This document shows, piece by piece, positions 1 to 9,989 of a stretch of DNA of 64,000 bases. Source of the stretch: Owenia fusiformis. Lineage: Eukaryota > Annelida > Polychaeta > Sabellida > Oweniidae. Both the position numbers and the translations under genes were made by a program. The first letter of the stretch is position 1. Each line of letters starts with the position of its first letter. A model generated the notes under the pieces. That model had not been told where the DNA came from, searched no databases, and worked only from the letters and a program-made list of their open reading frames with translations. The DNA lies in the NCBI GenBank assembly GCA_903813345.2, contig CAIIXF020000009.1:23771759-23835758 (forward strand), written 5' to 3'.

Positions 1-170
1 GCGAATTATTGGGAGAATTTCATGAAAACTAAGCAAATGAACCGTCGTTTGGCCTAATTCTTAGCAATAAAACGAACGTCTCCAGTCTATTTCCTTTGCT
101 GAATTGGCTGAAGTGCACAAGCATGCGCTTGCATGCGAATTTTCGTATTTAGACACTTTTTCGAAACAAA

Positions 171-341
171 ATGCATTTCCAGGCCATGCATCAAATGCAT
201 GGTACTATCAGGCGTTTGGACAATAATGACAGTCTCATGCATGGTCGTGCATTGCTAGCTGATCGGCAGGATGTGCTTCTTGCTGAGCTTATGGCACTAA
301 ACAGGGCGTTGCAGGCGCAGTCGTCGCCTTCGGAAGCTTAA
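171..341 (+). other. 56-codon ORF in the U1 spacer
   Basis: An ATG at 171 opens a 56-residue frame ending TAA at 339-341, on the strand opposite U1 and present in each complete unit. The C-terminal half (VLLAELMALNRALQAQ) is leucine/alanine-rich and could form an amphipathic helix. I recognise no family, and nothing shows translation. It could be a captured fragment of a transposon-encoded protein or a chance frame. Confidence 0.15.
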
Positions 342-384
342 GAGTGGAGATGGAAGAGCTGGGAGTGATTTTTGTTTGTTAGAT

Positions 385-548
385 CAGGGGAGAGCGCGAA
401 CGCAGTCCCCCACTATCATAAATTACGCATCCGAGTAACCCACATTTGGGGTTATCGCAGCGGTCAGCCCATCCGATGTGCAATGGACAGGCCTCGCACT
501 GGAGAAACCTCCATCTTGACCAAGGTGTTCTCTATGCCAGGTAAGTAT
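385..548 (-). ncRNA. U1 spliceosomal snRNA, copy 1
   Basis: This is a 164-nt U1 snRNA, the same length as the human RNA; RNA position n is window base 549-n. It begins ATACTTACCTGGC, the invariant sequence that pairs with 5' splice sites. Stem-loop I: nt 17-21 and 23-27 pair with 38-47 around a 10-nt loop (28-37). Loop II holds ATTGCAC (65-71), the U1A binding sequence. Stem III (95-100 with 108-113) differs from human in two pairs, both compensated. An Sm-like site AATTTATGA lies at 125-133. Stem IV has a GC-rich stem with a TTCG tetraloop (149-152), and the RNA ends CCCCTG. Loop I and the Sm site depart from the usual consensus. A 3'-box-like A-rich tract follows the end (about 368-382), but I am unsure of it. 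Confidence 0.95.
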
Positions 549-788
549 GCCAATGTTCGGCAGTTGTACAAACCCCTATCAGCATCATTTTGAGATGCGC
601 AAGTGTTTCTGAAATGCGAGTTGCAAGAACAGAGAACTGCTACCATCATTACGAATTTATCTGAATTGGTGACCTCTCTAAGATGCACACTGTCCCCGTA
701 TGAAATGTTTTGAGATTATCAAATGAAAAAGACAGTGTTTTAGACCATCGGCGAATTATTGGGAGAATTTCATGAAAACTAAGCAAAT
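549..788 (-). promoter_or_regulatory. Presumed U1 promoter region (copy 1)
   Basis: Metazoan U1 genes use an external promoter with a proximal element near -55 and often a distal element near -220. This is the matching stretch upstream of the first copy; the -55 position is near base 603. No TATA box sits close to the start, as expected for polymerase II snRNA genes. At 781-788 the bases AAGCAAAT match 7 of 8 positions of the octamer ATGCAAAT, about 233 bp upstream. I cannot name the proximal element because it is lineage-specific. The assignment rests on position, not on a recognised motif. Confidence 0.4.
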
Positions 789-1134
789 GAACCGTCGTTT
801 GGCCTAATTCTTAGCAATAAAACGAACGTCTCCAGTCTATTTCCTTTGCTGAATTGGCTGAAGTGCACAAGCATGCGCTTGCATGCGAATTTTCGTATTT
901 AGACACTTTTTCGAAACAAAATGCATTTCCAGGCCATGCATCAAATGCATGGTACTATCAGGCGTTTGGACAATAATGACAGTCTCATGCATGGTCGTGC
1001 ATTGCTAGCTGATCGGCAGGATGTGCTTCTTGCTGAGCTTATGGCACTAAACAGGGCGTTGCAGGCGCAGTCGTCGCCTTCGGAAGCTTAAGAGTGGAGA
1101 TGGAAGAGCTGGGAGTGATTTTTGTTTGTTAGAT

Positions 1135-1298
1135 CAGGGGAGAGCGCGAACGCAGTCCCCCACTATCATAAATTACGCATCCGAGTAACCCACATTTGGG
1201 GTTATCGCAGCGGTCAGCCCATCCGATGTGCAATGGACAGGCCTCGCACTGGAGAAACCTCCATCTTGACCAAGGTGTTCTCTATGCCAGGTAAGTAT
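1135..1298 (-). ncRNA. U1 spliceosomal snRNA, copy 2
   Basis: Copy in the second 750-bp unit, with the same 164-nt sequence as 385-548 as far as I can see by eye. It keeps the full 5' splice-site pairing end and the 3' stem-loop IV. Confidence 0.94.
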
Positions 1299-1884
1299 GC
1301 CAATGTTCGGCAGTTGTACAAACCCCTATCAGCATCATTTTGAGATGCGCAAGTGTTTCTGAAATGCGAGTTGCAAGAACAGAGAACTGCTACCATCATT
1401 ACGAATTTATCTGAATTGGTGACCTCTCTAAGATGCACACTGTCCCCGTATGAAATGTTTTGAGATTATCAAATGAAAAAGACAGTGTTTTAGACCATCG
1501 GCGAATTATTGGGAGAATTTCATGAAAACTAAGCAAATGAACCGTCGTTTGGCCTAATTCTTAGCAATAAAACGAACGTCTCCAGTCTATTTCCTTTGCT
1601 GAATTGGCTGAAGTGCACAAGCATGCGCTTGCATGCGAATTTTCGTATTTAGACACTTTTTCGAAACAAAATGCATTTCCAGGCCATGCATCAAATGCAT
1701 GGTACTATCAGGCGTTTGGACAATAATGACAGTCTCATGCATGGTCGTGCATTGCTAGCTGATCGGCAGGATGTGCTTCTTGCTGAGCTTATGGCACTAA
1801 ACAGGGCGTTGCAGGCGCAGTCGTCGCCTTCGGAAGCTTAAGAGTGGAGATGGAAGAGCTGGGAGTGATTTTTGTTTGTTAGAT

Positions 1885-2048
1885 CAGGGGAGAGCGCGAA
1901 CGCAGTCCCCCACTATCATAAATTACGCATCCGAGTAACCCACATTTGGGGTTATCGCAGCGGTCAGCCCATCCGATGTGCAATGGACAGGCCTCGCACT
2001 GGAGAAACCTCCATCTTGACCAAGGTGTTCTCTATGCCAGGTAAGTAT
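1885..2048 (-). ncRNA. U1 spliceosomal snRNA, copy 3
   Basis: Third unit of the array. The sequence and the spacing to flanking unit features are unchanged from the first copy. Confidence 0.94.
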
Positions 2049-2634
2049 GCCAATGTTCGGCAGTTGTACAAACCCCTATCAGCATCATTTTGAGATGCGC
2101 AAGTGTTTCTGAAATGCGAGTTGCAAGAACAGAGAACTGCTACCATCATTACGAATTTATCTGAATTGGTGACCTCTCTAAGATGCACACTGTCCCCGTA
2201 TGAAATGTTTTGAGATTATCAAATGAAAAAGACAGTGTTTTAGACCATCGGCGAATTATTGGGAGAATTTCATGAAAACTAAGCAAATGAACCGTCGTTT
2301 GGCCTAATTCTTAGCAATAAAACGAACGTCTCCAGTCTATTTCCTTTGCTGAATTGGCTGAAGTGCACAAGCATGCGCTTGCATGCGAATTTTCGTATTT
2401 AGACACTTTTTCGAAACAAAATGCATTTCCAGGCCATGCATCAAATGCATGGTACTATCAGGCGTTTGGACAATAATGACAGTCTCATGCATGGTCGTGC
2501 ATTGCTAGCTGATCGGCAGGATGTGCTTCTTGCTGAGCTTATGGCACTAAACAGGGCGTTGCAGGCGCAGTCGTCGCCTTCGGAAGCTTAAGAGTGGAGA
2601 TGGAAGAGCTGGGAGTGATTTTTGTTTGTTAGAT

Positions 2635-2798
2635 CAGGGGAGAGCGCGAACGCAGTCCCCCACTATCATAAATTACGCATCCGAGTAACCCACATTTGGG
2701 GTTATCGCAGCGGTCAGCCCATCCGATGTGCAATGGACAGGCCTCGCACTGGAGAAACCTCCATCTTGACCAAGGTGTTCTCTATGCCAGGTAAGTAT
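2635..2798 (-). ncRNA. U1 spliceosomal snRNA, copy 4
   Basis: Fourth unit of the array, identical in sequence to copy 1 by inspection. Confidence 0.94.
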
Positions 2799-3384
2799 GC
2801 CAATGTTCGGCAGTTGTACAAACCCCTATCAGCATCATTTTGAGATGCGCAAGTGTTTCTGAAATGCGAGTTGCAAGAACAGAGAACTGCTACCATCATT
2901 ACGAATTTATCTGAATTGGTGACCTCTCTAAGATGCACACTGTCCCCGTATGAAATGTTTTGAGATTATCAAATGAAAAAGACAGTGTTTTAGACCATCG
3001 GCGAATTATTGGGAGAATTTCATGAAAACTAAGCAAATGAACCGTCGTTTGGCCTAATTCTTAGCAATAAAACGAACGTCTCCAGTCTATTTCCTTTGCT
3101 GAATTGGCTGAAGTGCACAAGCATGCGCTTGCATGCGAATTTTCGTATTTAGACACTTTTTCGAAACAAAATGCATTTCCAGGCCATGCATCAAATGCAT
3201 GGTACTATCAGGCGTTTGGACAATAATGACAGTCTCATGCATGGTCGTGCATTGCTAGCTGATCGGCAGGATGTGCTTCTTGCTGAGCTTATGGCACTAA
3301 ACAGGGCGTTGCAGGCGCAGTCGTCGCCTTCGGAAGCTTAAGAGTGGAGATGGAAGAGCTGGGAGTGATTTTTGTTTGTTAGAT

Positions 3385-3548
3385 CAGGGGAGAGCGCGAA
3401 CGCAGTCCCCCACTATCATAAATTACGCATCCGAGTAACCCACATTTGGGGTTATCGCAGCGGTCAGCCCATCCGATGTGCAATGGACAGGCCTCGCACT
3501 GGAGAAACCTCCATCTTGACCAAGGTGTTCTCTATGCCAGGTAAGTAT
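3385..3548 (-). ncRNA. U1 spliceosomal snRNA, copy 5
   Basis: Fifth unit of the array, identical in sequence to copy 1 by inspection. Confidence 0.94.
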
Positions 3549-4134
3549 GCCAATGTTCGGCAGTTGTACAAACCCCTATCAGCATCATTTTGAGATGCGC
3601 AAGTGTTTCTGAAATGCGAGTTGCAAGAACAGAGAACTGCTACCATCATTACGAATTTATCTGAATTGGTGACCTCTCTAAGATGCACACTGTCCCCGTA
3701 TGAAATGTTTTGAGATTATCAAATGAAAAAGACAGTGTTTTAGACCATCGGCGAATTATTGGGAGAATTTCATGAAAACTAAGCAAATGAACCGTCGTTT
3801 GGCCTAATTCTTAGCAATAAAACGAACGTCTCCAGTCTATTTCCTTTGCTGAATTGGCTGAAGTGCACAAGCATGCGCTTGCATGCGAATTTTCGTATTT
3901 AGACACTTTTTCGAAACAAAATGCATTTCCAGGCCATGCATCAAATGCATGGTACTATCAGGCGTTTGGACAATAATGACAGTCTCATGCATGGTCGTGC
4001 ATTGCTAGCTGATCGGCAGGATGTGCTTCTTGCTGAGCTTATGGCACTAAACAGGGCGTTGCAGGCGCAGTCGTCGCCTTCGGAAGCTTAAGAGTGGAGA
4101 TGGAAGAGCTGGGAGTGATTTTTGTTTGTTAGAT

Positions 4135-4298
4135 CAGGGGAGAGCGCGAACGCAGTCCCCCACTATCATAAATTACGCATCCGAGTAACCCACATTTGGG
4201 GTTATCGCAGCGGTCAGCCCATCCGATGTGCAATGGACAGGCCTCGCACTGGAGAAACCTCCATCTTGACCAAGGTGTTCTCTATGCCAGGTAAGTAT
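4135..4298 (-). ncRNA. U1 spliceosomal snRNA, copy 6
   Basis: Sixth unit of the array, identical in sequence to copy 1 by inspection. Confidence 0.94.
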
Positions 4299-4884
4299 GC
4301 CAATGTTCGGCAGTTGTACAAACCCCTATCAGCATCATTTTGAGATGCGCAAGTGTTTCTGAAATGCGAGTTGCAAGAACAGAGAACTGCTACCATCATT
4401 ACGAATTTATCTGAATTGGTGACCTCTCTAAGATGCACACTGTCCCCGTATGAAATGTTTTGAGATTATCAAATGAAAAAGACAGTGTTTTAGACCATCG
4501 GCGAATTATTGGGAGAATTTCATGAAAACTAAGCAAATGAACCGTCGTTTGGCCTAATTCTTAGCAATAAAACGAACGTCTCCAGTCTATTTCCTTTGCT
4601 GAATTGGCTGAAGTGCACAAGCATGCGCTTGCATGCGAATTTTCGTATTTAGACACTTTTTCGAAACAAAATGCATTTCCAGGCCATGCATCAAATGCAT
4701 GGTACTATCAGGCGTTTGGACAATAATGACAGTCTCATGCATGGTCGTGCATTGCTAGCTGATCGGCAGGATGTGCTTCTTGCTGAGCTTATGGCACTAA
4801 ACAGGGCGTTGCAGGCGCAGTCGTCGCCTTCGGAAGCTTAAGAGTGGAGATGGAAGAGCTGGGAGTGATTTTTGTTTGTTAGAT

Positions 4885-5048
4885 CAGGGGAGAGCGCGAA
4901 CGCAGTCCCCCACTATCATAAATTACGCATCCGAGTAACCCACATTTGGGGTTATCGCAGCGGTCAGCCCATCCGATGTGCAATGGACAGGCCTCGCACT
5001 GGAGAAACCTCCATCTTGACCAAGGTGTTCTCTATGCCAGGTAAGTAT
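4885..5048 (-). ncRNA. U1 spliceosomal snRNA, copy 7
   Basis: Seventh unit of the array, identical in sequence to copy 1 by inspection. Confidence 0.94.
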
Positions 5049-5634
5049 GCCAATGTTCGGCAGTTGTACAAACCCCTATCAGCATCATTTTGAGATGCGC
5101 AAGTGTTTCTGAAATGCGAGTTGCAAGAACAGAGAACTGCTACCATCATTACGAATTTATCTGAATTGGTGACCTCTCTAAGATGCACACTGTCCCCGTA
5201 TGAAATGTTTTGAGATTATCAAATGAAAAAGACAGTGTTTTAGACCATCGGCGAATTATTGGGAGAATTTCATGAAAACTAAGCAAATGAACCGTCGTTT
5301 GGCCTAATTCTTAGCAATAAAACGAACGTCTCCAGTCTATTTCCTTTGCTGAATTGGCTGAAGTGCACAAGCATGCGCTTGCATGCGAATTTTCGTATTT
5401 AGACACTTTTTCGAAACAAAATGCATTTCCAGGCCATGCATCAAATGCATGGTACTATCAGGCGTTTGGACAATAATGACAGTCTCATGCATGGTCGTGC
5501 ATTGCTAGCTGATCGGCAGGATGTGCTTCTTGCTGAGCTTATGGCACTAAACAGGGCGTTGCAGGCGCAGTCGTCGCCTTCGGAAGCTTAAGAGTGGAGA
5601 TGGAAGAGCTGGGAGTGATTTTTGTTTGTTAGAT

Positions 5635-5798
5635 CAGGGGAGAGCGCGAACGCAGTCCCCCACTATCATAAATTACGCATCCGAGTAACCCACATTTGGG
5701 GTTATCGCAGCGGTCAGCCCATCCGATGTGCAATGGACAGGCCTCGCACTGGAGAAACCTCCATCTTGACCAAGGTGTTCTCTATGCCAGGTAAGTAT
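5635..5798 (-). ncRNA. U1 spliceosomal snRNA, copy 8
   Basis: Eighth unit of the array, identical in sequence to copy 1 by inspection. Confidence 0.94.
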
Positions 5799-6384
5799 GC
5801 CAATGTTCGGCAGTTGTACAAACCCCTATCAGCATCATTTTGAGATGCGCAAGTGTTTCTGAAATGCGAGTTGCAAGAACAGAGAACTGCTACCATCATT
5901 ACGAATTTATCTGAATTGGTGACCTCTCTAAGATGCACACTGTCCCCGTATGAAATGTTTTGAGATTATCAAATGAAAAAGACAGTGTTTTAGACCATCG
6001 GCGAATTATTGGGAGAATTTCATGAAAACTAAGCAAATGAACCGTCGTTTGGCCTAATTCTTAGCAATAAAACGAACGTCTCCAGTCTATTTCCTTTGCT
6101 GAATTGGCTGAAGTGCACAAGCATGCGCTTGCATGCGAATTTTCGTATTTAGACACTTTTTCGAAACAAAATGCATTTCCAGGCCATGCATCAAATGCAT
6201 GGTACTATCAGGCGTTTGGACAATAATGACAGTCTCATGCATGGTCGTGCATTGCTAGCTGATCGGCAGGATGTGCTTCTTGCTGAGCTTATGGCACTAA
6301 ACAGGGCGTTGCAGGCGCAGTCGTCGCCTTCGGAAGCTTAAGAGTGGAGATGGAAGAGCTGGGAGTGATTTTTGTTTGTTAGAT

Positions 6385-6548
6385 CAGGGGAGAGCGCGAA
6401 CGCAGTCCCCCACTATCATAAATTACGCATCCGAGTAACCCACATTTGGGGTTATCGCAGCGGTCAGCCCATCCGATGTGCAATGGACAGGCCTCGCACT
6501 GGAGAAACCTCCATCTTGACCAAGGTGTTCTCTATGCCAGGTAAGTAT
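6385..6548 (-). ncRNA. U1 spliceosomal snRNA, copy 9 (promoter-side end of array)
   Basis: This is the last complete U1 gene. Transcription runs right to left, so its upstream side is 6549-6750 plus the truncated tenth unit (6751-7065). It therefore keeps about 515 bp of unit-type upstream sequence before the array breaks. The tenth unit stops before it would reach its own U1 gene. Confidence 0.94.
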
Positions 6549-7065
6549 GCCAATGTTCGGCAGTTGTACAAACCCCTATCAGCATCATTTTGAGATGCGC
6601 AAGTGTTTCTGAAATGCGAGTTGCAAGAACAGAGAACTGCTACCATCATTACGAATTTATCTGAATTGGTGACCTCTCTAAGATGCACACTGTCCCCGTA
6701 TGAAATGTTTTGAGATTATCAAATGAAAAAGACAGTGTTTTAGACCATCGGCGAATTATTGGGAGAATTTCATGAAAACTAAGCAAATGAACCGTCGTTT
6801 GGCCTAATTCTTAGCAATAAAACGAACGTCTCCAGTCTATTTCCTTTGCTGAATTGGCTGAAGTGCACAAGCATGCGCTTGCATGCGAATTTTCGTATTT
6901 AGACACTTTTTCGAAACAAAATGCATTTCCAGGCCATGCATCAAATGCATGGTACTATCAGGCGTTTGGACAATAATGACAGTCTCATGCATGGTCGTGC
7001 ATTGCTAGCTGATCGGCAGGATGTGCTTCTTGCTGAGCTTATGGCACTAAACAGGGCGTTGCAGG

Positions 7066-7120
7066 CACAGTTTGGACAATAATGACAGTCTCATGCATTT
7101 GCTGAAGTGCACAACCATGC
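7066..7120. repeat. Scrambled array edge
   Basis: After the truncated tenth unit the sequence jumps to shuffled pieces of the same unit. Bases 7071-7098 match unit positions 215-242, and 7097-7120 match unit positions 96-125 with a short deletion. Beyond 7120 no unit similarity is evident. This looks like a recombination or replication-slippage boundary. Confidence 0.75.
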
Positions 7121-8912
7121 AAAATTCAAATCAAATTATCAAATTCGAATGAGACTGAATGAAGCACAAATAGCCTATAAATGTTAGTAAAGGTGAAACC
7201 TTTAAGATTACTATCAATGTAACCGAGCCAGGTCACGAACGCATCTGGCTATGTTTCAAAATTCGTGACTTCGGATAATATTTTAGGGTCAGGTCAAAAA
7301 CTAGCCTCAGGGTTGAAGTTATAAAGAGGCCATTTACGTGTGTGTTGTGCTAAGTGTCAGATGATATTCCATGTTAAACAATGGAGTTTCATATCTTCAC
7401 TGATTTTTCCTTAAATGTTGCCCCCGTAAAACAGTAAACTCAAACGGAAATGACAGGTTTCGAAAGCAGACTCCACGAGCATTACAGAACTGCAAACCAA
7501 ATTGCAATCGGTCCATTACTTCTCGAGTTATAGGATTTTATAATAATACACGTATGACCAACTATATGAGAAAATCGTCACGTCTGCAAACGACAAAACA
7601 GTCACCGAAAATCAAAGAAAATAGGTCGCGATTGATCCGTATTAATCCGCTATTTCTAAAATACGATTTCCTGCATCAAACTAACAATTGCGGAATCTAG
7701 AACGATACATACGCTCCCCATATCTACTTAAAAATCTCTACAACTAAGTCTTTAAAACCTATTTTCTTTAGGACTATTTTTTGACCTCGACGGCAGGCTC
7801 TCAACGCACGTCTTTGGATGTCCTCTGTAAGATTGATTGTAATCTTGGACCTTTAATTTGCAATTAATTTCACTGCATTTCATTGATATTGATTTTGTAT
7901 ACTTTACACATACAACGCATCTCTCGAGTGTGCTTTAGGTCACTTGGTGCTAATTATCTCATAAAATAAATCGTTTTGAACTCCTTAAAACAATATTTAA
8001 TTCGTTCTTTGTTTTGAATACTACTCAGCGCGAATTACCTCATAAAGGCATTTATCAATCATCAAAAGATTTACTAAAAAGGAAAATGTGTTTCTATTCC
8101 CTTGAGACCCTGAGAATCCTTCATCTTTTTATATAATTAATTTGTCAAGGGAGTAGTTAGAAGTGATAAAAGGGATCATCGCAATAAGTTCTCAAATGTA
8201 AGTGAGTAATACCGTTGCTCATATTTATGTTCGTAGGGCCAGCCTTATGTTTACCTTATTTTAGCAAAGCTAAAAGATTGTTCTTGATAACTTGTACGAG
8301 CCGATGGGACAGACAAATGCTAATGTAATCCAATGGGAAAATATGGAAATCTTTGAACTGATTATGAAAAAACGAGGATTGTCGGTTCATAACCCCATAT
8401 ACCAAGGAATAGCTCCACATGTCCCCTTTCAAATCAAAAAAAATTGCATAGATCATCCATTGAGATAAAAAAGATATGACCGCTTTATCCGCCATCTATC
8501 TGAATTTTAAACAATTTTCAATAGATTTCAAACTCAAGACCACCGTCACAAAAAGTCGAATATTTAAAGTGAACCGAATCATTTCGTCATACTTTTGTCA
8601 CAAGATAAACAAAATAAAATATAAAATCTGTACATTTTCCAATAGTGATTGCACTGATAAATCTTGATTTCAATCAACCATCATCCCGATTTTAAATGTA
8701 CTACCTTTTCACTAGCGCCCTCTGTGGAGTTATCCCGATACTACTATAAAAGTATATACACAAATACTGTAGAATATTACAAAGGTTTAACCTAGAACGT
8801 TTACATCCATGGAGGTCGCTTATCTGAGATACCGCCTAAGGATAGAAAATCAAAATATTTTCATTTGAACATGATTTCACAAAGTATCAAGTAAAAAAAT
8901 ATTGGTTTGTTG
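7121..8912. other. No recognised gene
   Basis: AT-rich intergenic sequence. The longest frames are short (60-80 codons), without recognisable motifs or splice structure. I see no RNA gene or obvious repeat here. Confidence 0.6.
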
Positions 8913-9418
8913 AAGCTTGTATTCGCGAATGCAACTAACGGGTTCCGGCTACCGGATCAATCTATTCATTTTCATAAAACCCGTCATTTTGAAGTTGAAA
9001 TAACGAACTGTGAGCAGTGGTCGCATGATTTTTATGTCATCCAAATTCAGTATCTTTAAAGTCCCTGGAGCAATCAACTTTTCCTCTTAGTAAATAGAAC
9101 ACGTCTCAAAGTAAATTCTAATTATGCATTCAACAATATGATAAAAACCTAGGTTGCATTTTTGGTGAAAATTAGGTCAACATTTTCGAAAAAGTATGTT
9201 CATTGGTCCATTGCCCCTCGATCAATATCACTTAGGTCTGATTTAACGACAACTATGACACCTGTCGGCTACCGGATTCACCTTCTATTTTATGGAAAAC
9301 TCATTCAAATATGAATAGTACCTGTCACTGTTCCATTCATATTTAAATGAGTTTGTCATAAAATAGTAGGTTAATCCGGTAGCTGTCAGCCGAAAGTTGC
9401 ATTCGCGAATACAAGCTT
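8913..9418. mobile_element. Fold-back element with nested inverted repeats
   Basis: The ends are inverted copies: AAGCTTGTATTCGCGAATGC at 8913-8932 and its complement at 9399-9418. The similarity continues inward for roughly 75 bp through a CTACCGGAT motif. A second hairpin lies inside the right half, with arms about 9263-9317 and 9334-9389. The structure suggests a non-autonomous element into which a related copy inserted or duplicated. There is no coding capacity. Confidence 0.7.
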
Positions 9419-9989
9419 AGTCAGCGACTGGGTTTGACGCGATAGTTTGCAGCTACCGGAGTGCACAGCATGTACTGTTAATTTTTGAACGAGTTGTCTG
9501 TAGCCGCCAGCCGAAAGTTGCAACAAATAAGTATATGTGGTATAATAAGTATTTTCAGGAAATACTCACGACAGGCCGAGGAATGACAAGAGTCAAAAAT
9601 AAGTTATCAACTGGGAAAATAAGATAACGTACGTTACTTTATCGTACGTATCACAAAATTTGACGTGCCTGTTTTGTATTCCCTTATTGCTTTACGTTAT
9701 GCGGGCTACATTTTTGGGAAAATCTATTGTACATACACTTGCATTCCTGATAAAAGAAATATTCACGCGAACAAAAATATACATGTTCGTTTCTCTTAAC
9801 TCCGAAGTCCGACAGGATGGATTGATCGTTTACATGGCAGCATCTTGATATCTTATTATAACGATAATATGATAATAAAAGCAATAAATAATGTGACGGA
9901 CCTGTCTAAGTACATATTAATTTGAAATATATCATTGACATGCCTTGCCATTGGTAATATTTGAATCGTTCAGCGACATTATATACGGT
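9419..9989. other. Intergenic, with fragments of the preceding element
   Basis: Bases 9446-9530 contain CAGCTACCGGA and, about 60 bp on, CCAGCCGAAAGTTGCA, both shared with the fold-back element to the left. The rest is AT-rich without a recognisable gene. Confidence 0.4.

Larger units (their letters stand above)
1..7065. repeat. 750-bp tandem array, U1 snRNA gene cluster
   Basis: The sequence repeats with a period of exactly 750 bp. There are nine complete units (1-750 through 6001-6750) and a tenth that stops at unit position 315 (6751-7065). I saw no base difference between complete units when comparing rows; the truncated unit first differs at 7066. Each complete unit has one U1 snRNA gene on the minus strand at unit positions 385-548, leaving about 586 bp of spacer. 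The array reaches the left edge, so its full length is unknown. Tandem U1 clusters are known in other animals, for example sea urchins and frogs, and concerted evolution keeps copies alike. The strict identity fits recent homogenisation or a repeat-collapsed or copied assembly. Confidence 0.97.

Noticed and set aside
372-688. Repeated 73- and 74-codon frames on both strands in every 750-bp unit
   Set aside because: They overlap or are antisense to the U1 snRNA gene, and the plus-strand frame does not start with ATG. Their conservation follows from the array, not from coding.
1-7065. 5S rRNA, tRNA, U2, U5 or U6 genes in the 750-bp unit
   Set aside because: I compared remembered hallmarks of each (A/B boxes, U2 branch-pairing region, U6 ACAGAG) and found only a weak A-box-like TGGCTGAAGTG near 106 without a B box.
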